NCBI GenBank assembly: GCA_002438605.1 | Contig: DJPR01000006.1 | Coordinates: forward strand, 64,688-128,687 | DNA length: 64,000 nt | Origin: Ruminococcus sp. UBA6407 | GTDB lineage: Bacteria > Bacillota > Clostridia > Oscillospirales > Ruminococcaceae | Direction: 5' to 3' | In this document: positions 38,704 to 47,330 of the stretch, one piece after another | Layout of the letters: every line of letters starts with the position of its first letter | How positions within the stretch are numbered: position 1 is the first letter of the stretch | Notes under the pieces: model-generated | Database searches by the model: none | What the model was told of the DNA's origin: nothing | Seen by the model: the letters and a program-made list of their open reading frames with translations, nothing else | Position numbers and translations under genes: made by a program

Positions 38704-38972
38704 ATTCTGTAATATTCAACTAAATTAATACATATAGTATAAATTGCGTTTAATATCATTATCTTTATTGGAACAGACTAGTTTTCAGCAAATTGTAAAA
38801 TATAACCAATATTAAAATGTTAATATTGATGCATTTAAACAAAATTTAATTTAGTTCTTTATTTTTTAATTAAGTTATGCTATAATAATTAAAGAAACTA
38901 TTTTAAGGTAATAGTATACAGAAGTTTTATGGCAACTATATACATATTTTATATTGCATCGGGGTATGGAAA
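38704..38972. other. AT-rich region upstream of the LacI-type gene
   Basis: Noncoding. TATGCTATAAT ending at 38887 is a good -10; the -35 region is only T-rich. No clear operator palindrome was seen. Confidence 0.4.
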
Positions 38973-40001
38973 ATGAAAAATGGCGTAAAAATGATTGATA
39001 TCGCAAAAAAATTAAATGTCAGCGTTGTAACAGTATCAAACGCACTCGGCGGCAAGGACGGCGTCAGTGAGGAGCTTCGCAAAAAAATATGCAGCACTGC
39101 TGACGAACTTGGATATAAACCATCAAACACCAAACTTGAAAAAAACCGTATTTTTCGTGCAGAAGCAGGAAAAAGCGTTGGTATTTTAACGGCAGAATGT
39201 TTTGCAGGTGCAAGGGGGACTTTTTATTGGGAATTAACTGCAAATGTTTCAAACAAGCTGTCTGCACTTAATGTCTATACCGTTTATGAGTGTGTTACCG
39301 CAAAAAATGAAGCTGAACGTATTATGCCGAAAATGATTACTGAAAATAAAATTGACGCTCTTATTGTAATCGGACAAATAAAACGCAGATATATTGAAAT
39401 GCTGAGTCATATTAATATTCCAATGATTTTTGTTGACTTTTATGATAATCATTTTAATATTGACTCCATAGTTTCCGATAACTACTTCGGCGGATACATG
39501 CTGACAGATTATCTTGTCGATATGGGACATAAGAAAATAGGATTCTGCGGCACAGTTACCGCAACAAGCAGTATACATGACCGTTTTCTCGGATATGTAA
39601 AATGCTTAATGGAAAATAAGCTTGAATATCGCAGTGAATGGACTCTTGATGACCGTGATGAGTATGGAAACATCTTTTCTAAACTGGATTTTCCTGAAGT
39701 TATGCCTACTGCATTCGTCTGTAATTGTGATGAAACTGCATTCAGAGTTATCGCCGCACTTAAATCAAAAGGCTGCCGAATACCTGAGGATATATCCGTT
39801 GTTGGTTATGATAATTTTACAGTTTCAAATATATGCATACCTACAATTACTACTATAGAAGTTGATTTGGAAAAAATGGCTGCTGCTGCCGTTGAAATAA
39901 TTATGAAAAAACTGTCACAGCCTGACTATACTGAAGGTCGCCGTGTAATCGGAGGTAAGCTTATTCAAAAGAATTCGGTTCTTTATATAGGAAACAACTA
40001 A
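38973..40001 (+). CDS. LacI family transcriptional regulator
   Basis: 342 residues. N-terminal helix-turn-helix MIDIAKKLNVSVVTVSNALGG with hinge, then a periplasmic-binding-type sensor domain with VGILTAECFAGARG, IVSDNYFGGYMLTDYLVDMGHKKIGF and DISVVGYDNF. Family members bind a sugar or other small effector and control catabolic genes. The effector cannot be told; no sugar operon is adjacent. The next gene is DUF5662, 29 nt downstream. Confidence 0.9.
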   Translation: MKNGVKMIDIAKKLNVSVVTVSNALGGKDGVSEELRKKICSTADELGYKPSNTKLEKNRIFRAEAGKSVGILTAECFAGARGTFYWELTANVSNKLSALNVYTVYECVTAKNEAERIMPKMITENKIDALIVIGQIKRRYIEMLSHINIPMIFVDFYDNHFNIDSIVSDNYFGGYMLTDYLVDMGHKKIGFCGTVTATSSIHDRFLGYVKCLMENKLEYRSEWTLDDRDEYGNIFSKLDFPEVMPTAFVCNCDETAFRVIAALKSKGCRIPEDISVVGYDNFTVSNICIPTITTIEVDLEKMAAAAVEIIMKKLSQPDYTEGRRVIGGKLIQKNSVLYIGNN

Positions 40002-40030
40002 GATAATATCAGCTTTATTTAGGAGAAAAT

Positions 40031-40561
40031 ATGAGTTTTAAAAATTTTAAAGGTCATCTTGGCACAATAATCCGACACAAAAACAAAGTATTGTGTCACT
40101 GTATAAAAGCAGGTATAATATGGCGTGGAATTGTTCATGACCTCTCAAAATTTTCCCCGACAGAATTTATTCCGGGAGTAAAATATTTTCAGGGCACACG
40201 CAGTCCAAACGAGGCAGAACGTGAAAAATTCGGTTTTTCTAAGGCGTGGATGCATCATAAAGGCAGAAATCGTCATCACTTTGAATACTGGACTGACTAC
40301 AATCCTAAAACCAAACAGATTGAACCTGTAAAAATGCCGACTGTATTTGTTATTGAAATGTTTTGCGACAGAGTTGCTGCAAGCAAAACCTATAACAAGG
40401 ATAAATATACAGACGAATGTCCGCTTAATTATTTTCTTTCCGCCAAAAAAAGACGAATTATACATCCTGAAACATCAGATTTAATTGAGAAACTTCTTAC
40501 AATGCTGGCAGAAAAAGGTGAAGCCGAAACTTTTAAATATATTCGTTCTTTAAAAAAATGA
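40031..40561 (+). CDS. DUF5662 family protein
   Basis: 176 residues. Conserved features seen: HKNKVLCHCIKAGIIWRGIVHDLSKF, then FSKAWMHHKGRNRHHFEYW, rich in His and Asp in the manner of HD-type metal sites (HDLSKF, HHKGRNRHHFEYW). Function unknown; a metal-dependent hydrolase is possible. Cotranscribed with the LacI-type gene and closed by a terminator. Confidence 0.8.
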   Translation: MSFKNFKGHLGTIIRHKNKVLCHCIKAGIIWRGIVHDLSKFSPTEFIPGVKYFQGTRSPNEAEREKFGFSKAWMHHKGRNRHHFEYWTDYNPKTKQIEPVKMPTVFVIEMFCDRVAASKTYNKDKYTDECPLNYFLSAKKRRIIHPETSDLIEKLLTMLAEKGEAETFKYIRSLKK

Positions 40562-40575
40562 TAATTATCTACTGC

Positions 40576-40610
40576 AAGACAGCATTACCTCTCGTTAATG
40601 CTGTCTTTTT
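40576..40610 (+). terminator. Terminator after the DUF5662 gene
   Basis: AAGACAGCATTA (40576-40587) pairs with TAATGCTGTCTT (40596-40607), followed by T. Confidence 0.88.
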
Positions 40611-40695
40611 TAAGCTTAACTGTACGAAAACTTAAACTTTTTTCCGTTTCATCAGCTTTTTATGATGCTATCTTATATTTTATATTGTGAAATTC

Positions 40696-40725
40696 TTGAC
40701 AAATACTATGGTTTTGGTGTAAAAT
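40696..40725 (+). promoter_or_regulatory. Promoter of the aconitase operon
   Basis: TTGACA (40696-40701), 18-nt spacer, TAAAAT (40720-40725), about 30 nt before acn. Confidence 0.65.
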
Positions 40726-40757
40726 TATATTATCCAAGTTTGAAAGGAATGATTTAA

Positions 40758-42695
40758 GTGGGTTTAACGCTTACAGAAAAAATACTTAAAGCTCACCTCG
40801 TTGACGGTGAAATGGTTAAAGGACAGGAAATCGGAATTAAAATTGACCAAACACTTACTCAGGACGCTACAGGCACAATGGCATACCTTGAATTTGAAGC
40901 AATGGGCGTACCGAGAGTTAAAACAGAACGTTCAGTCGCTTATATAGACCATAATACACTTCAAAGCGGATTTGAAAATGCGGACGACCACCGTTTCATC
41001 GGCAGTGTTGCAAAAAAACACGGTATTTACTTCTCAAGACCGGGCAATGGTATCTGTCATCAGGTTCACCTTGAAAGATTCGGCATTCCGGGCAAAACTC
41101 TTATCGGTTCAGACAGCCATACTCCTACAGGTGGCGGTATCGGTATGATCGCTATCGGTGCAGGAGGACTCGACGTTGCTGTTGCAATGGGCGGTGGTGC
41201 TTATTACATTACATGCCCTAAGGTTGTTAAAGTAAATCTTACCGGAAAATTAAGCCCATGGGTTGCTGCTAAAGACGTTATTCTTGAGGTTCTCAGAAGA
41301 CTCTCTGTTAAAGGCGGTGTAGGCAAGGTTATTGAATACTGCGGCGAAGGCGTGAAATCACTTTCTGTACCTGAACGTGCTACCATTACAAATATGGGTG
41401 CAGAGCTTGGTGCCACAACTTCAATCTTTCCTTCAGACGAAATTACAAGAGAATTTCTTAAAGCACAATGCCGTGAAGAAGTATGGTCTCCCCTTTCAGC
41501 TGATGATGATGCAGTATATGATGAAATTGTTGAAATTAATCTTTCAGAGCTTGAACCTCTTGCTGCATGCCCTCATTCCCCTGACAATATCAAGAGCATT
41601 TCCGAAATCGGCAACATGAAAATAGATCAGGTCTGTATCGGATCTTGTACAAATTCATCACTACTTGACATGCTCAAGGTTGCACATATTTTAAAGGGAA
41701 AAACTGTTCATCCGGACGTATCTCTTTCAATTGCTCCGGGTTCAAAACAGGTGCTTAATATGCTCGCTGAAAACGGTGCATTGGCAGTTCTTATAGATGC
41801 AGGTGCAAGAATACTTGAAAGTGCATGCGGACCTTGTATCGGTATGGGACAATCCCCTAATTCAAAGGGAATTTCACTCCGTACTTTCAACAGAAACTTT
41901 GAAGGACGTTCAGGAACAAAGGACGGTCAGATTTATCTTGTATCTCCTGAAGTTGCTGCTGCTTCCGCTGTTGCAGGTGTCCTTACAGACCCCAGAACTC
42001 TCGGTGATATGCCCGAATTTAAGCTTCCTGAGGTGTTTACAATCAATGATAATATGATTGTTCCTCCTGTTGACGAAGCTGACATGGACAGTGTGGAAAT
42101 TCTCAGAGGTCCTAATATCAAACCTTTCCCTGAAACTGCTCCTCTTATGGAAACAATTGACGCTGCATGTTCATTAAAGGTCGGCGACAACATTACTACT
42201 GACCATATTATGCCTGCCGGTGCGAAAATTCTCCCTCTCCGTTCAAATATTCCTGCAATTTCTCAGCACTGTTTTGCAGTTTGTGATGAAAGCTTCCCGA
42301 CAAGAGCCAAGGAATTAGGCAAGAGTATTATTGTGGGCGGTTCAAACTACGGTCAGGGTTCTTCAAGAGAACATGCTGCTCTCGCTCCGCTTTATTTAGG
42401 AGTTAAGGCTGTTCTTGTCAAGTCATTTGCCCGTATCCACAGAGCAAACCTTATAAATGCAGGCATTCTGCCTCTTACCTTCGTTAACGAGTCAGACTAT
42501 GACAATATTTCTCAGGGTGACGAACTTCTCCTTGCTGATGTAAGAAAAGCAGTTGAGGACGGAAAGTCTGAACTTACTGTGATTAATAAGACAAACGGCA
42601 AGGAAATTCCTGTTCTCTGTGAACTCAGCGGACGTACAAAGGATATTATGCTTGCCGGCGGACTTCTTGACTACACAAGAGAAGCAATGAAGTAA
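40758..42695 (+). CDS. acn: Aconitate hydratase
   Basis: 645 residues, the shorter aconitase class common in Clostridia. 4Fe-4S cysteines in VCIGSCTNSS and ESACGPCIGMGQSP; SDSHTPTGGGIGMIAIGAGG and the swivel-domain GGSNYGQGSSREHAALAP match. Isomerises citrate to isocitrate. GTG start after GAAAGGA. First of acn-PARG-icd-rex; together acn and icd make 2-oxoglutarate for glutamate. Distinction from homoaconitase/LeuC rests on the full two-domain fusion and the icd neighbour. Confidence 0.95.
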   Translation: MGLTLTEKILKAHLVDGEMVKGQEIGIKIDQTLTQDATGTMAYLEFEAMGVPRVKTERSVAYIDHNTLQSGFENADDHRFIGSVAKKHGIYFSRPGNGICHQVHLERFGIPGKTLIGSDSHTPTGGGIGMIAIGAGGLDVAVAMGGGAYYITCPKVVKVNLTGKLSPWVAAKDVILEVLRRLSVKGGVGKVIEYCGEGVKSLSVPERATITNMGAELGATTSIFPSDEITREFLKAQCREEVWSPLSADDDAVYDEIVEINLSELEPLAACPHSPDNIKSISEIGNMKIDQVCIGSCTNSSLLDMLKVAHILKGKTVHPDVSLSIAPGSKQVLNMLAENGALAVLIDAGARILESACGPCIGMGQSPNSKGISLRTFNRNFEGRSGTKDGQIYLVSPEVAAASAVAGVLTDPRTLGDMPEFKLPEVFTINDNMIVPPVDEADMDSVEILRGPNIKPFPETAPLMETIDAACSLKVGDNITTDHIMPAGAKILPLRSNIPAISQHCFAVCDESFPTRAKELGKSIIVGGSNYGQGSSREHAALAPLYLGVKAVLVKSFARIHRANLINAGILPLTFVNESDYDNISQGDELLLADVRKAVEDGKSELTVINKTNGKEIPVLCELSGRTKDIMLAGGLLDYTREAMK

Positions 42696-42697
42696 CA

Positions 42698-43399
42698 TTG
42701 AATAATATTAAAATTAAATTGTCTAATGACAAGATATTCAGGAACAATAAATTTCCTGATATGTATTCTGAAACAATATTGAACTTTAATGAACCCATCA
42801 ATGTATTGCGTCAGAATAAATTTGAAGTTAAGAATAACATTTCTCCCATAACTACCTTAAAATGTATTCTTGATAATTATTCTGCCGATAAAAAAATTAT
42901 TGCACTTAATTTTGCAAATGCAATGTATGCAGGCGGCGGATATATTCTGGGAGGCAGCGCACAGGAAGAAAGCCTGTGCAGAGCCTCAATGCTGTATTAT
43001 ACCATTAAAACTCAAAAAAGGTTTTATATAAAAAACAGACTTCATCTACTGCCTGATTATACCGATACTATGATTTATTCGCACAATGTTCCCTTAATCC
43101 GTAATGAAAACGGCGAACTTCTCGATAAATTCATATCATGTGATTTCATTACCTGTCCTGCGGTAAATCGTACTTTTGCAAAATTTATATTTTCAGACAA
43201 AAATATAAACAACAAGATGTCAGTCAGAATAAAAAGGATAATTTCACTCGCTGTATCTGAAAATCCGGATATTATTATACTTGGTGCATTTGGCTGCGGG
43301 ACTTTCGGAAACAAACGTGAAACCATCTACAAAATATTTGAAGATACAATTAATGCATATATTCCTGATAACATAAAGGTTATATTTGCAGTTGTATGA
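42698..43399 (+). CDS. Microbial PARG-like (TIGR02452) protein
   Basis: 233 residues. NFANAMYAGGGYILGGSAQEE is the catalytic signature of bacterial-type poly(ADP-ribose) glycohydrolases (GGG-x7-QEE, with the catalytic Glu pair), and PDIIILGAFGCGTFGN is the second macrodomain loop. It would remove ADP-ribose from proteins or other acceptors. TTG start 2 nt after the acn stop with little ribosome site, so translation is probably coupled. It sits unexpectedly between two TCA enzymes. Confidence 0.88.
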   Translation: MNNIKIKLSNDKIFRNNKFPDMYSETILNFNEPINVLRQNKFEVKNNISPITTLKCILDNYSADKKIIALNFANAMYAGGGYILGGSAQEESLCRASMLYYTIKTQKRFYIKNRLHLLPDYTDTMIYSHNVPLIRNENGELLDKFISCDFITCPAVNRTFAKFIFSDKNINNKMSVRIKRIISLAVSENPDIIILGAFGCGTFGNKRETIYKIFEDTINAYIPDNIKVIFAVV

Positions 43400-43424
43400 A
43401 TATTAAAAATGGAGGCAGATACCC

Positions 43425-44639
43425 ATGTCAAAAATTAAAATGACTACTCCCCTCGTTGAGATGGACGGAGATGAAATGACCAGAATACTCTGGAAATGGA
43501 TAAAGGAAATTCTCCTTGAACCTTATGTTGAACTCAACACAGAGTACTATGATTTAGGTCTTGAACACAGAGAAAAGACAAAAGATAAAGTGACTTTTGA
43601 TTCTGCTGAAGCTACAAAGAAGTATGGCGTTGCAGTAAAGTGTGCAACAATAACACCTAACGCTGCAAGAATGCCTGAATATAATCTTACAGAAATGTGG
43701 AAGTCACCAAACGGTACAATAAGAGCTATCCTTGACGGTACTGTTTTCAGAACTCCGATCATTGTAAAGGGTATTGAACCATATATACCTACATGGACAA
43801 AGCCTATTACAATCGCACGTCATGCTTACGGTGATGTTTACAAAAATACGGAATTAAGAGTACAGAAAGGCAGTAAGGCTGAGCTTGTCGTTACTGATAA
43901 AGACGGAAATGAAACTCGTGAGCTTATTCATGATTTTACAAATTCAGACGGTATTATTCAGGGATTGCATAACCTCGACAACAGTATTGCAGGTTTTGCA
44001 AGAGCCTGCCTTAATTACGGACTTGATCTGAAGCAGGATGTATGGTTTGCAACTAAGGATACAATTTCTAAAAAGTATGACCATAGATTCAAGGATATTT
44101 TCCAGGAAATATATGATAATGAATATAAGGAAAAGTATGAGGCAGCAGGTATAGAATATTTCTATACACTCATAGATGACGCTGTTGCAAGAGTTATTCG
44201 TTCAAACGGCGGATACATATGGGCATGCAAAAATTATGACGGTGATGTAATGTCAGACATGGTTTCGACTGCTTACGGAAGCCTTGCTATGATGACATCT
44301 GTACTTGTTTCACCTGACGGAATTTATGAATATGAGGCTGCACATGGAACAGTTCAGCGTCATTATTATAAGTATCTCAAGGGCGAAGAAACATCTACAA
44401 ACTCTGTTGCAACTATCTTTGCATGGAGCGGTGCTTTACGCAAGAGAGGCGAGCTTGACAGCAACCCTGAACTTTGCGAATTTGCAGATAAACTGGAAAA
44501 GGCAACTATTCAGACTATTGAAGAAGGCGTTATGACAGGTGACCTCTATATGCTTTCAAAGCTTGAAAACAAGAAAAAGGTTGATTCAAAAACTTTCCTT
44601 GAAGAAATAAATAAAAGACTGGAAGCATTGGTTAAGTAA
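43425..44639 (+). CDS. icd: Isocitrate dehydrogenase (NADP+)
   Basis: 404 residues of the type II homodimeric IDH subfamily: [80 protein letters not shown]. The Arg-His in TVQRHY is the NADP-preferring signature of this subfamily. Oxidatively decarboxylates isocitrate to 2-oxoglutarate. GGAGG precedes the ATG. Confidence 0.96.
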   Translation: MSKIKMTTPLVEMDGDEMTRILWKWIKEILLEPYVELNTEYYDLGLEHREKTKDKVTFDSAEATKKYGVAVKCATITPNAARMPEYNLTEMWKSPNGTIRAILDGTVFRTPIIVKGIEPYIPTWTKPITIARHAYGDVYKNTELRVQKGSKAELVVTDKDGNETRELIHDFTNSDGIIQGLHNLDNSIAGFARACLNYGLDLKQDVWFATKDTISKKYDHRFKDIFQEIYDNEYKEKYEAAGIEYFYTLIDDAVARVIRSNGGYIWACKNYDGDVMSDMVSTAYGSLAMMTSVLVSPDGIYEYEAAHGTVQRHYYKYLKGEETSTNSVATIFAWSGALRKRGELDSNPELCEFADKLEKATIQTIEEGVMTGDLYMLSKLENKKKVDSKTFLEEINKRLEALVK

Positions 44640-44694
44640 TAAAAAGGCAGCATAAGCCGTAACGTTAATCATTGGAAAGGCGTGTTATTAATAG

Positions 44695-45339
44695 ATGTCC
44701 AAACAATCAGTATCTGCATCTGTAATCAGAAGACTTCCCAGATATTACAGATTTCTTGCCGAGCTTGAAACACAAAAAGTAGAAAGAATATCTTCAAGAG
44801 AACTTTCGGAGAGAATGGGGCTTACTGCTTCACAAATACGTCAGGACTTAAACTGCTTCGGCGGATTCGGTCAGCAGGGGTACGGCTATAATGTCAGAGA
44901 GCTTCATGCTGAAATAGGCAAAATCCTTGGTGTTATGTCAAACAGGCCTACTATTATAGTAGGTGCTGGTAATCTCGGAAAGGCTATCGCCACACATATT
45001 GATTTTGCCAAAAGAGGATTTAATTTAATCGGCATTTTTGATTCAAATCCTGATTTGAAAAATAAAAAAATCGGAAACTTGAATGTTATGCTGACCGACA
45101 CTTTAGATGATTTCTGCCGAACCGAAAAACCCATTGCAGCAGTTCTATGTATTCCCAAAACTGCTGCTGCCCAAGTTGCCGACAGACTTGTTTCACTTGG
45201 TATACATGCTTTCTGGAATTTCAGTCATTATGATTTAAAGATCAATCATTCAGATGTAATCGTAGAAAACGTACACCTTGGAGACAGCTTGATGACATTG
45301 TCCTTTGGATTAAACAATCTTAATCAATCAGAAGATTAA
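44695..45339 (+). CDS. rex: Redox-sensing transcriptional repressor Rex
   Basis: 214 residues. Winged helix (IRRLPRYYRFLAELE...SSRELSERMGLTASQIRQDL) followed by a Rossmann domain with the NADH-binding IIVGAGNLGKAIATH. Rex dimers bind TTGTTAA-N4-TTAACAA operators when NAD+ is high and release when NADH rises. A matching site covers the adhE promoter in this window. 55 nt after icd and ended by a terminator. Confidence 0.96.
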   Translation: MSKQSVSASVIRRLPRYYRFLAELETQKVERISSRELSERMGLTASQIRQDLNCFGGFGQQGYGYNVRELHAEIGKILGVMSNRPTIIVGAGNLGKAIATHIDFAKRGFNLIGIFDSNPDLKNKKIGNLNVMLTDTLDDFCRTEKPIAAVLCIPKTAAAQVADRLVSLGIHAFWNFSHYDLKINHSDVIVENVHLGDSLMTLSFGLNNLNQSED

Positions 45340-45341
45340 TA

Positions 45342-45380
45342 AAAAAACTGTATCAAGTATTTTTCTTGATACAGTTTTTT
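45342..45380 (+). terminator. Terminator after rex
   Basis: A 16-bp perfect stem (45342-45357 with 45365-45380, core ACTGTATCAAG) with A and T flanks. Confidence 0.92.
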
Positions 45381-45549
45381 ATAATAAAAACATGCATAAT
45401 AAATTCACGAACTCCATAATTTATATTTATAGCAAGACAACAAATATTAAAAAATTTGTTAATTTAAAAATTATACTTGAAAATATATTAAATATATGAT
45501 AAACTATTATAAACGGTATAATCCGTATATTTAGGAAAGGATGGATGTT

Positions 45550-45990
45550 ATGACATTATTCTGGGCGATTGCTTTTATTGTGCTTGTAATTGCAGAAGTC
45601 CTTACGCTTCAGTTGATATCAATATGGCTTGCAATTGGTGCATTATGTGCATTGATAAGCTCTCTTTTTACGACAAGTGTTTTGGCTCAAGCATTAATAT
45701 TTACAATCTCATCAGCTGCTTTACTCATTATTACTTTCCCGCTAATACGAAAAAATTCCAAGGCAAAAAAAACCGCCACTAATTCCGAACTCAACATTGG
45801 TGAAAACGCTACCGTAATTGAAGAGATTAATTCAGAGAACGGTACAGGACGTGTAAATTTAAACGGCGTTGACTGGATGGCTGTTTCAGACTGCATTATT
45901 CCTGCCGGTTCAACCGTTGTGGTTACTGAAATTGACGGTGCAAAGCTTAAAGTAATATTGAAACATAAAGAACAGCATATTAATTTATAA
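45550..45990 (+). CDS. NfeD family membrane protein
   Basis: 146 residues from ATG 45550 (AGGAAAGG 9 nt upstream; the in-frame ATG at 45541 abuts the ribosome site). Hydrophobic N-terminal half with three helices, then a small OB-fold domain (ELNIGENATVIEEI...GTGRVNLNGVDWMAVSD), the NfeD-C domain. NfeD proteins partner with SPFH proteins, and one follows 17 nt downstream. Confidence 0.9.
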   Translation: MTLFWAIAFIVLVIAEVLTLQLISIWLAIGALCALISSLFTTSVLAQALIFTISSAALLIITFPLIRKNSKAKKTATNSELNIGENATVIEEINSENGTGRVNLNGVDWMAVSDCIIPAGSTVVVTEIDGAKLKVILKHKEQHINL

Positions 45991-46007
45991 TATTGGAGGT
46001 ATTATTT

Positions 46008-46946
46008 ATGGACGCAAAAGCTTACATCATTATAGGTATACTTATATTTTTAATTATTATTTTTATAAGATGTATCAGAATTGTTCCTCAGGCATATGTT
46101 TTCGTAATAGAAAAATTTGGTTCATATCATTGTGAATGGCAAACAGGTCTTCATTTTATGTTCCCATTTATTTATCGTGTCGCCGGAAAAATCTCTCTCA
46201 AGGAAAAGGTTGTTGACTTTAAACCGCAGGACGTTATTACAAAAGATAACGTTACTATGAAAATAGATACTGTTGTCTTTTATCAAATTACAAATGCAAG
46301 ACAATATATATATGGTGTTGAACGTCCTCTTGCTGCAATTGAAAACTTATCCGCAACAACACTAAGAAATATTATCGGTGAACTTGAACTTGACGCTACA
46401 CTTACCTCAAGAGATGTAATCAATACTAAGATTACTGCCATACTTGACCAGGCTACTGACCGTTGGGGAATCAAGGTTAATAGAGTAGAACTTAAAAATA
46501 TCCTGCCGCCAAGAGAAATTCAGGACGCTATGGAAAAGCAGATGAAAGCTGAACGTGAACGCCGTGAAAAAATTCTTCAGGCTGAGGGTGAAAAGAAATC
46601 ACAAATTCTTGTTGCTGAAGGCGAAAAGGAGTCTAAAATTCTTAGAGCTGAAGCTGAAAAACAGTCAATGATTCTTCATGCTACAGCTGTTAAAGAGCAG
46701 AAAATCCTTGAAGCTACCGGTGAAGCACAGGCAATTGAGCTTGTTCAGCAGGCTCTTGCAGACAGCTTGATAAAGCTCAATAACGCTAATCCATCCGAAA
46801 AGGTAATTCAGCTTAAATCTCTTGAAGCATTTGGAAAAGCTGCTGACGGAAAAGCCACAAAAATTATTATTCCAAGCGAAATTCAGGGGCTTGCAGGTCT
46901 TGTTACAAGCATAAAAGAATCCGCATCGGATATTAAAAATCAATAA
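46008..46946 (+). CDS. SPFH/stomatin-like membrane protein
   Basis: 312 residues from ATG 46008, GGAGG 8 nt upstream. One N-terminal membrane helix (AYIIIGILIFLIIIFI), then the SPFH domain (VPQAYVFVIEKFGSYHCEWQTGLHFMFPF, VVDFKPQDVITKDNVTM, ATTLRNIIGELELDATLTSRD), then an Ala/Glu-rich coiled coil (~175-250). Organises membrane microdomains with its NfeD partner and often guards membrane protein quality. Confidence 0.93.
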   Translation: MDAKAYIIIGILIFLIIIFIRCIRIVPQAYVFVIEKFGSYHCEWQTGLHFMFPFIYRVAGKISLKEKVVDFKPQDVITKDNVTMKIDTVVFYQITNARQYIYGVERPLAAIENLSATTLRNIIGELELDATLTSRDVINTKITAILDQATDRWGIKVNRVELKNILPPREIQDAMEKQMKAERERREKILQAEGEKKSQILVAEGEKESKILRAEAEKQSMILHATAVKEQKILEATGEAQAIELVQQALADSLIKLNNANPSEKVIQLKSLEAFGKAADGKATKIIIPSEIQGLAGLVTSIKESASDIKNQ

Positions 46947-46966
46947 ATGTCGAATTTTGCATATTA

Positions 46967-47001
46967 AACAAAAAGAACAGGCTTTTCCTGTTCTTTTTGT
47001 T
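46967..47001 (+). terminator. Terminator after the SPFH gene
   Basis: AACAAAAAGAACAGG (46967-46981) pairs with CCTGTTCTTTTTGTT (46987-47001). Confidence 0.9.
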
Positions 47002-47047
47002 ATGTGATACAATTTTTTTAAAATAATAAAAAGTTGTTTTTTTTCTC

Positions 47048-47076
47048 TTGCATGAAACATAATGGTGGTGTATAAT
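47048..47076 (+). promoter_or_regulatory. Promoter of the MBOAT-DHHW-FkbH-ACP operon
   Basis: TTGCAT (47048-47053), 17-nt spacer, TATAAT (47071-47076). It predicts a very AT-rich leader of about 250 nt before the MBOAT gene. Confidence 0.65.
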
Positions 47077-47183
47077 AATAAAGTAATGTGTCATAGTTTT
47101 TAAAAATAATTAGCTTTTATCTTGAAATTTTATTTAACTAATTACACTTTTGCTAATTATATGACTTATTATATTCCATTATT

Positions 47184-47219
47184 TGTTAATCATCAATAAA
47201 AATAGAGATGTGATTAACA
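47184..47219 (+). promoter_or_regulatory. 9-bp inverted repeat in the MBOAT leader
   Basis: TGTTAATCA (47184-47192) and TGATTAACA (47211-47219), perfect, 18 nt apart. It could be an operator or a hairpin in the leader RNA. The rest of 47083-47330 is featureless AT-rich sequence. Confidence 0.4.
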
Positions 47220-47330
47220 TTTAATAAATTTAATATTTTTTCATTAATTGTTAGAACAAAAATTAAAAAGATATAAATATAAATTTTAATTTTAAGGAAC
47301 AAAGAACAAAAATCAAGGTGGTAACAAAAA

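Noticed and set aside
46665..47060. 131-residue antisense frame over the SPFH 3' end
   Set aside because: A shadow of the SPFH coiled coil that runs through its terminator.
47184..47219. Rex operator in the MBOAT leader
   Set aside because: The half-sites look like TGTTAA/TTAACA, but they are 18 nt apart where Rex needs a 4-nt centre.
47313..47325. T-box-like GGTGGTAAC before the MBOAT gene
   Set aside because: It is the ribosome-binding site; no ACCGCG or stem I features are present.
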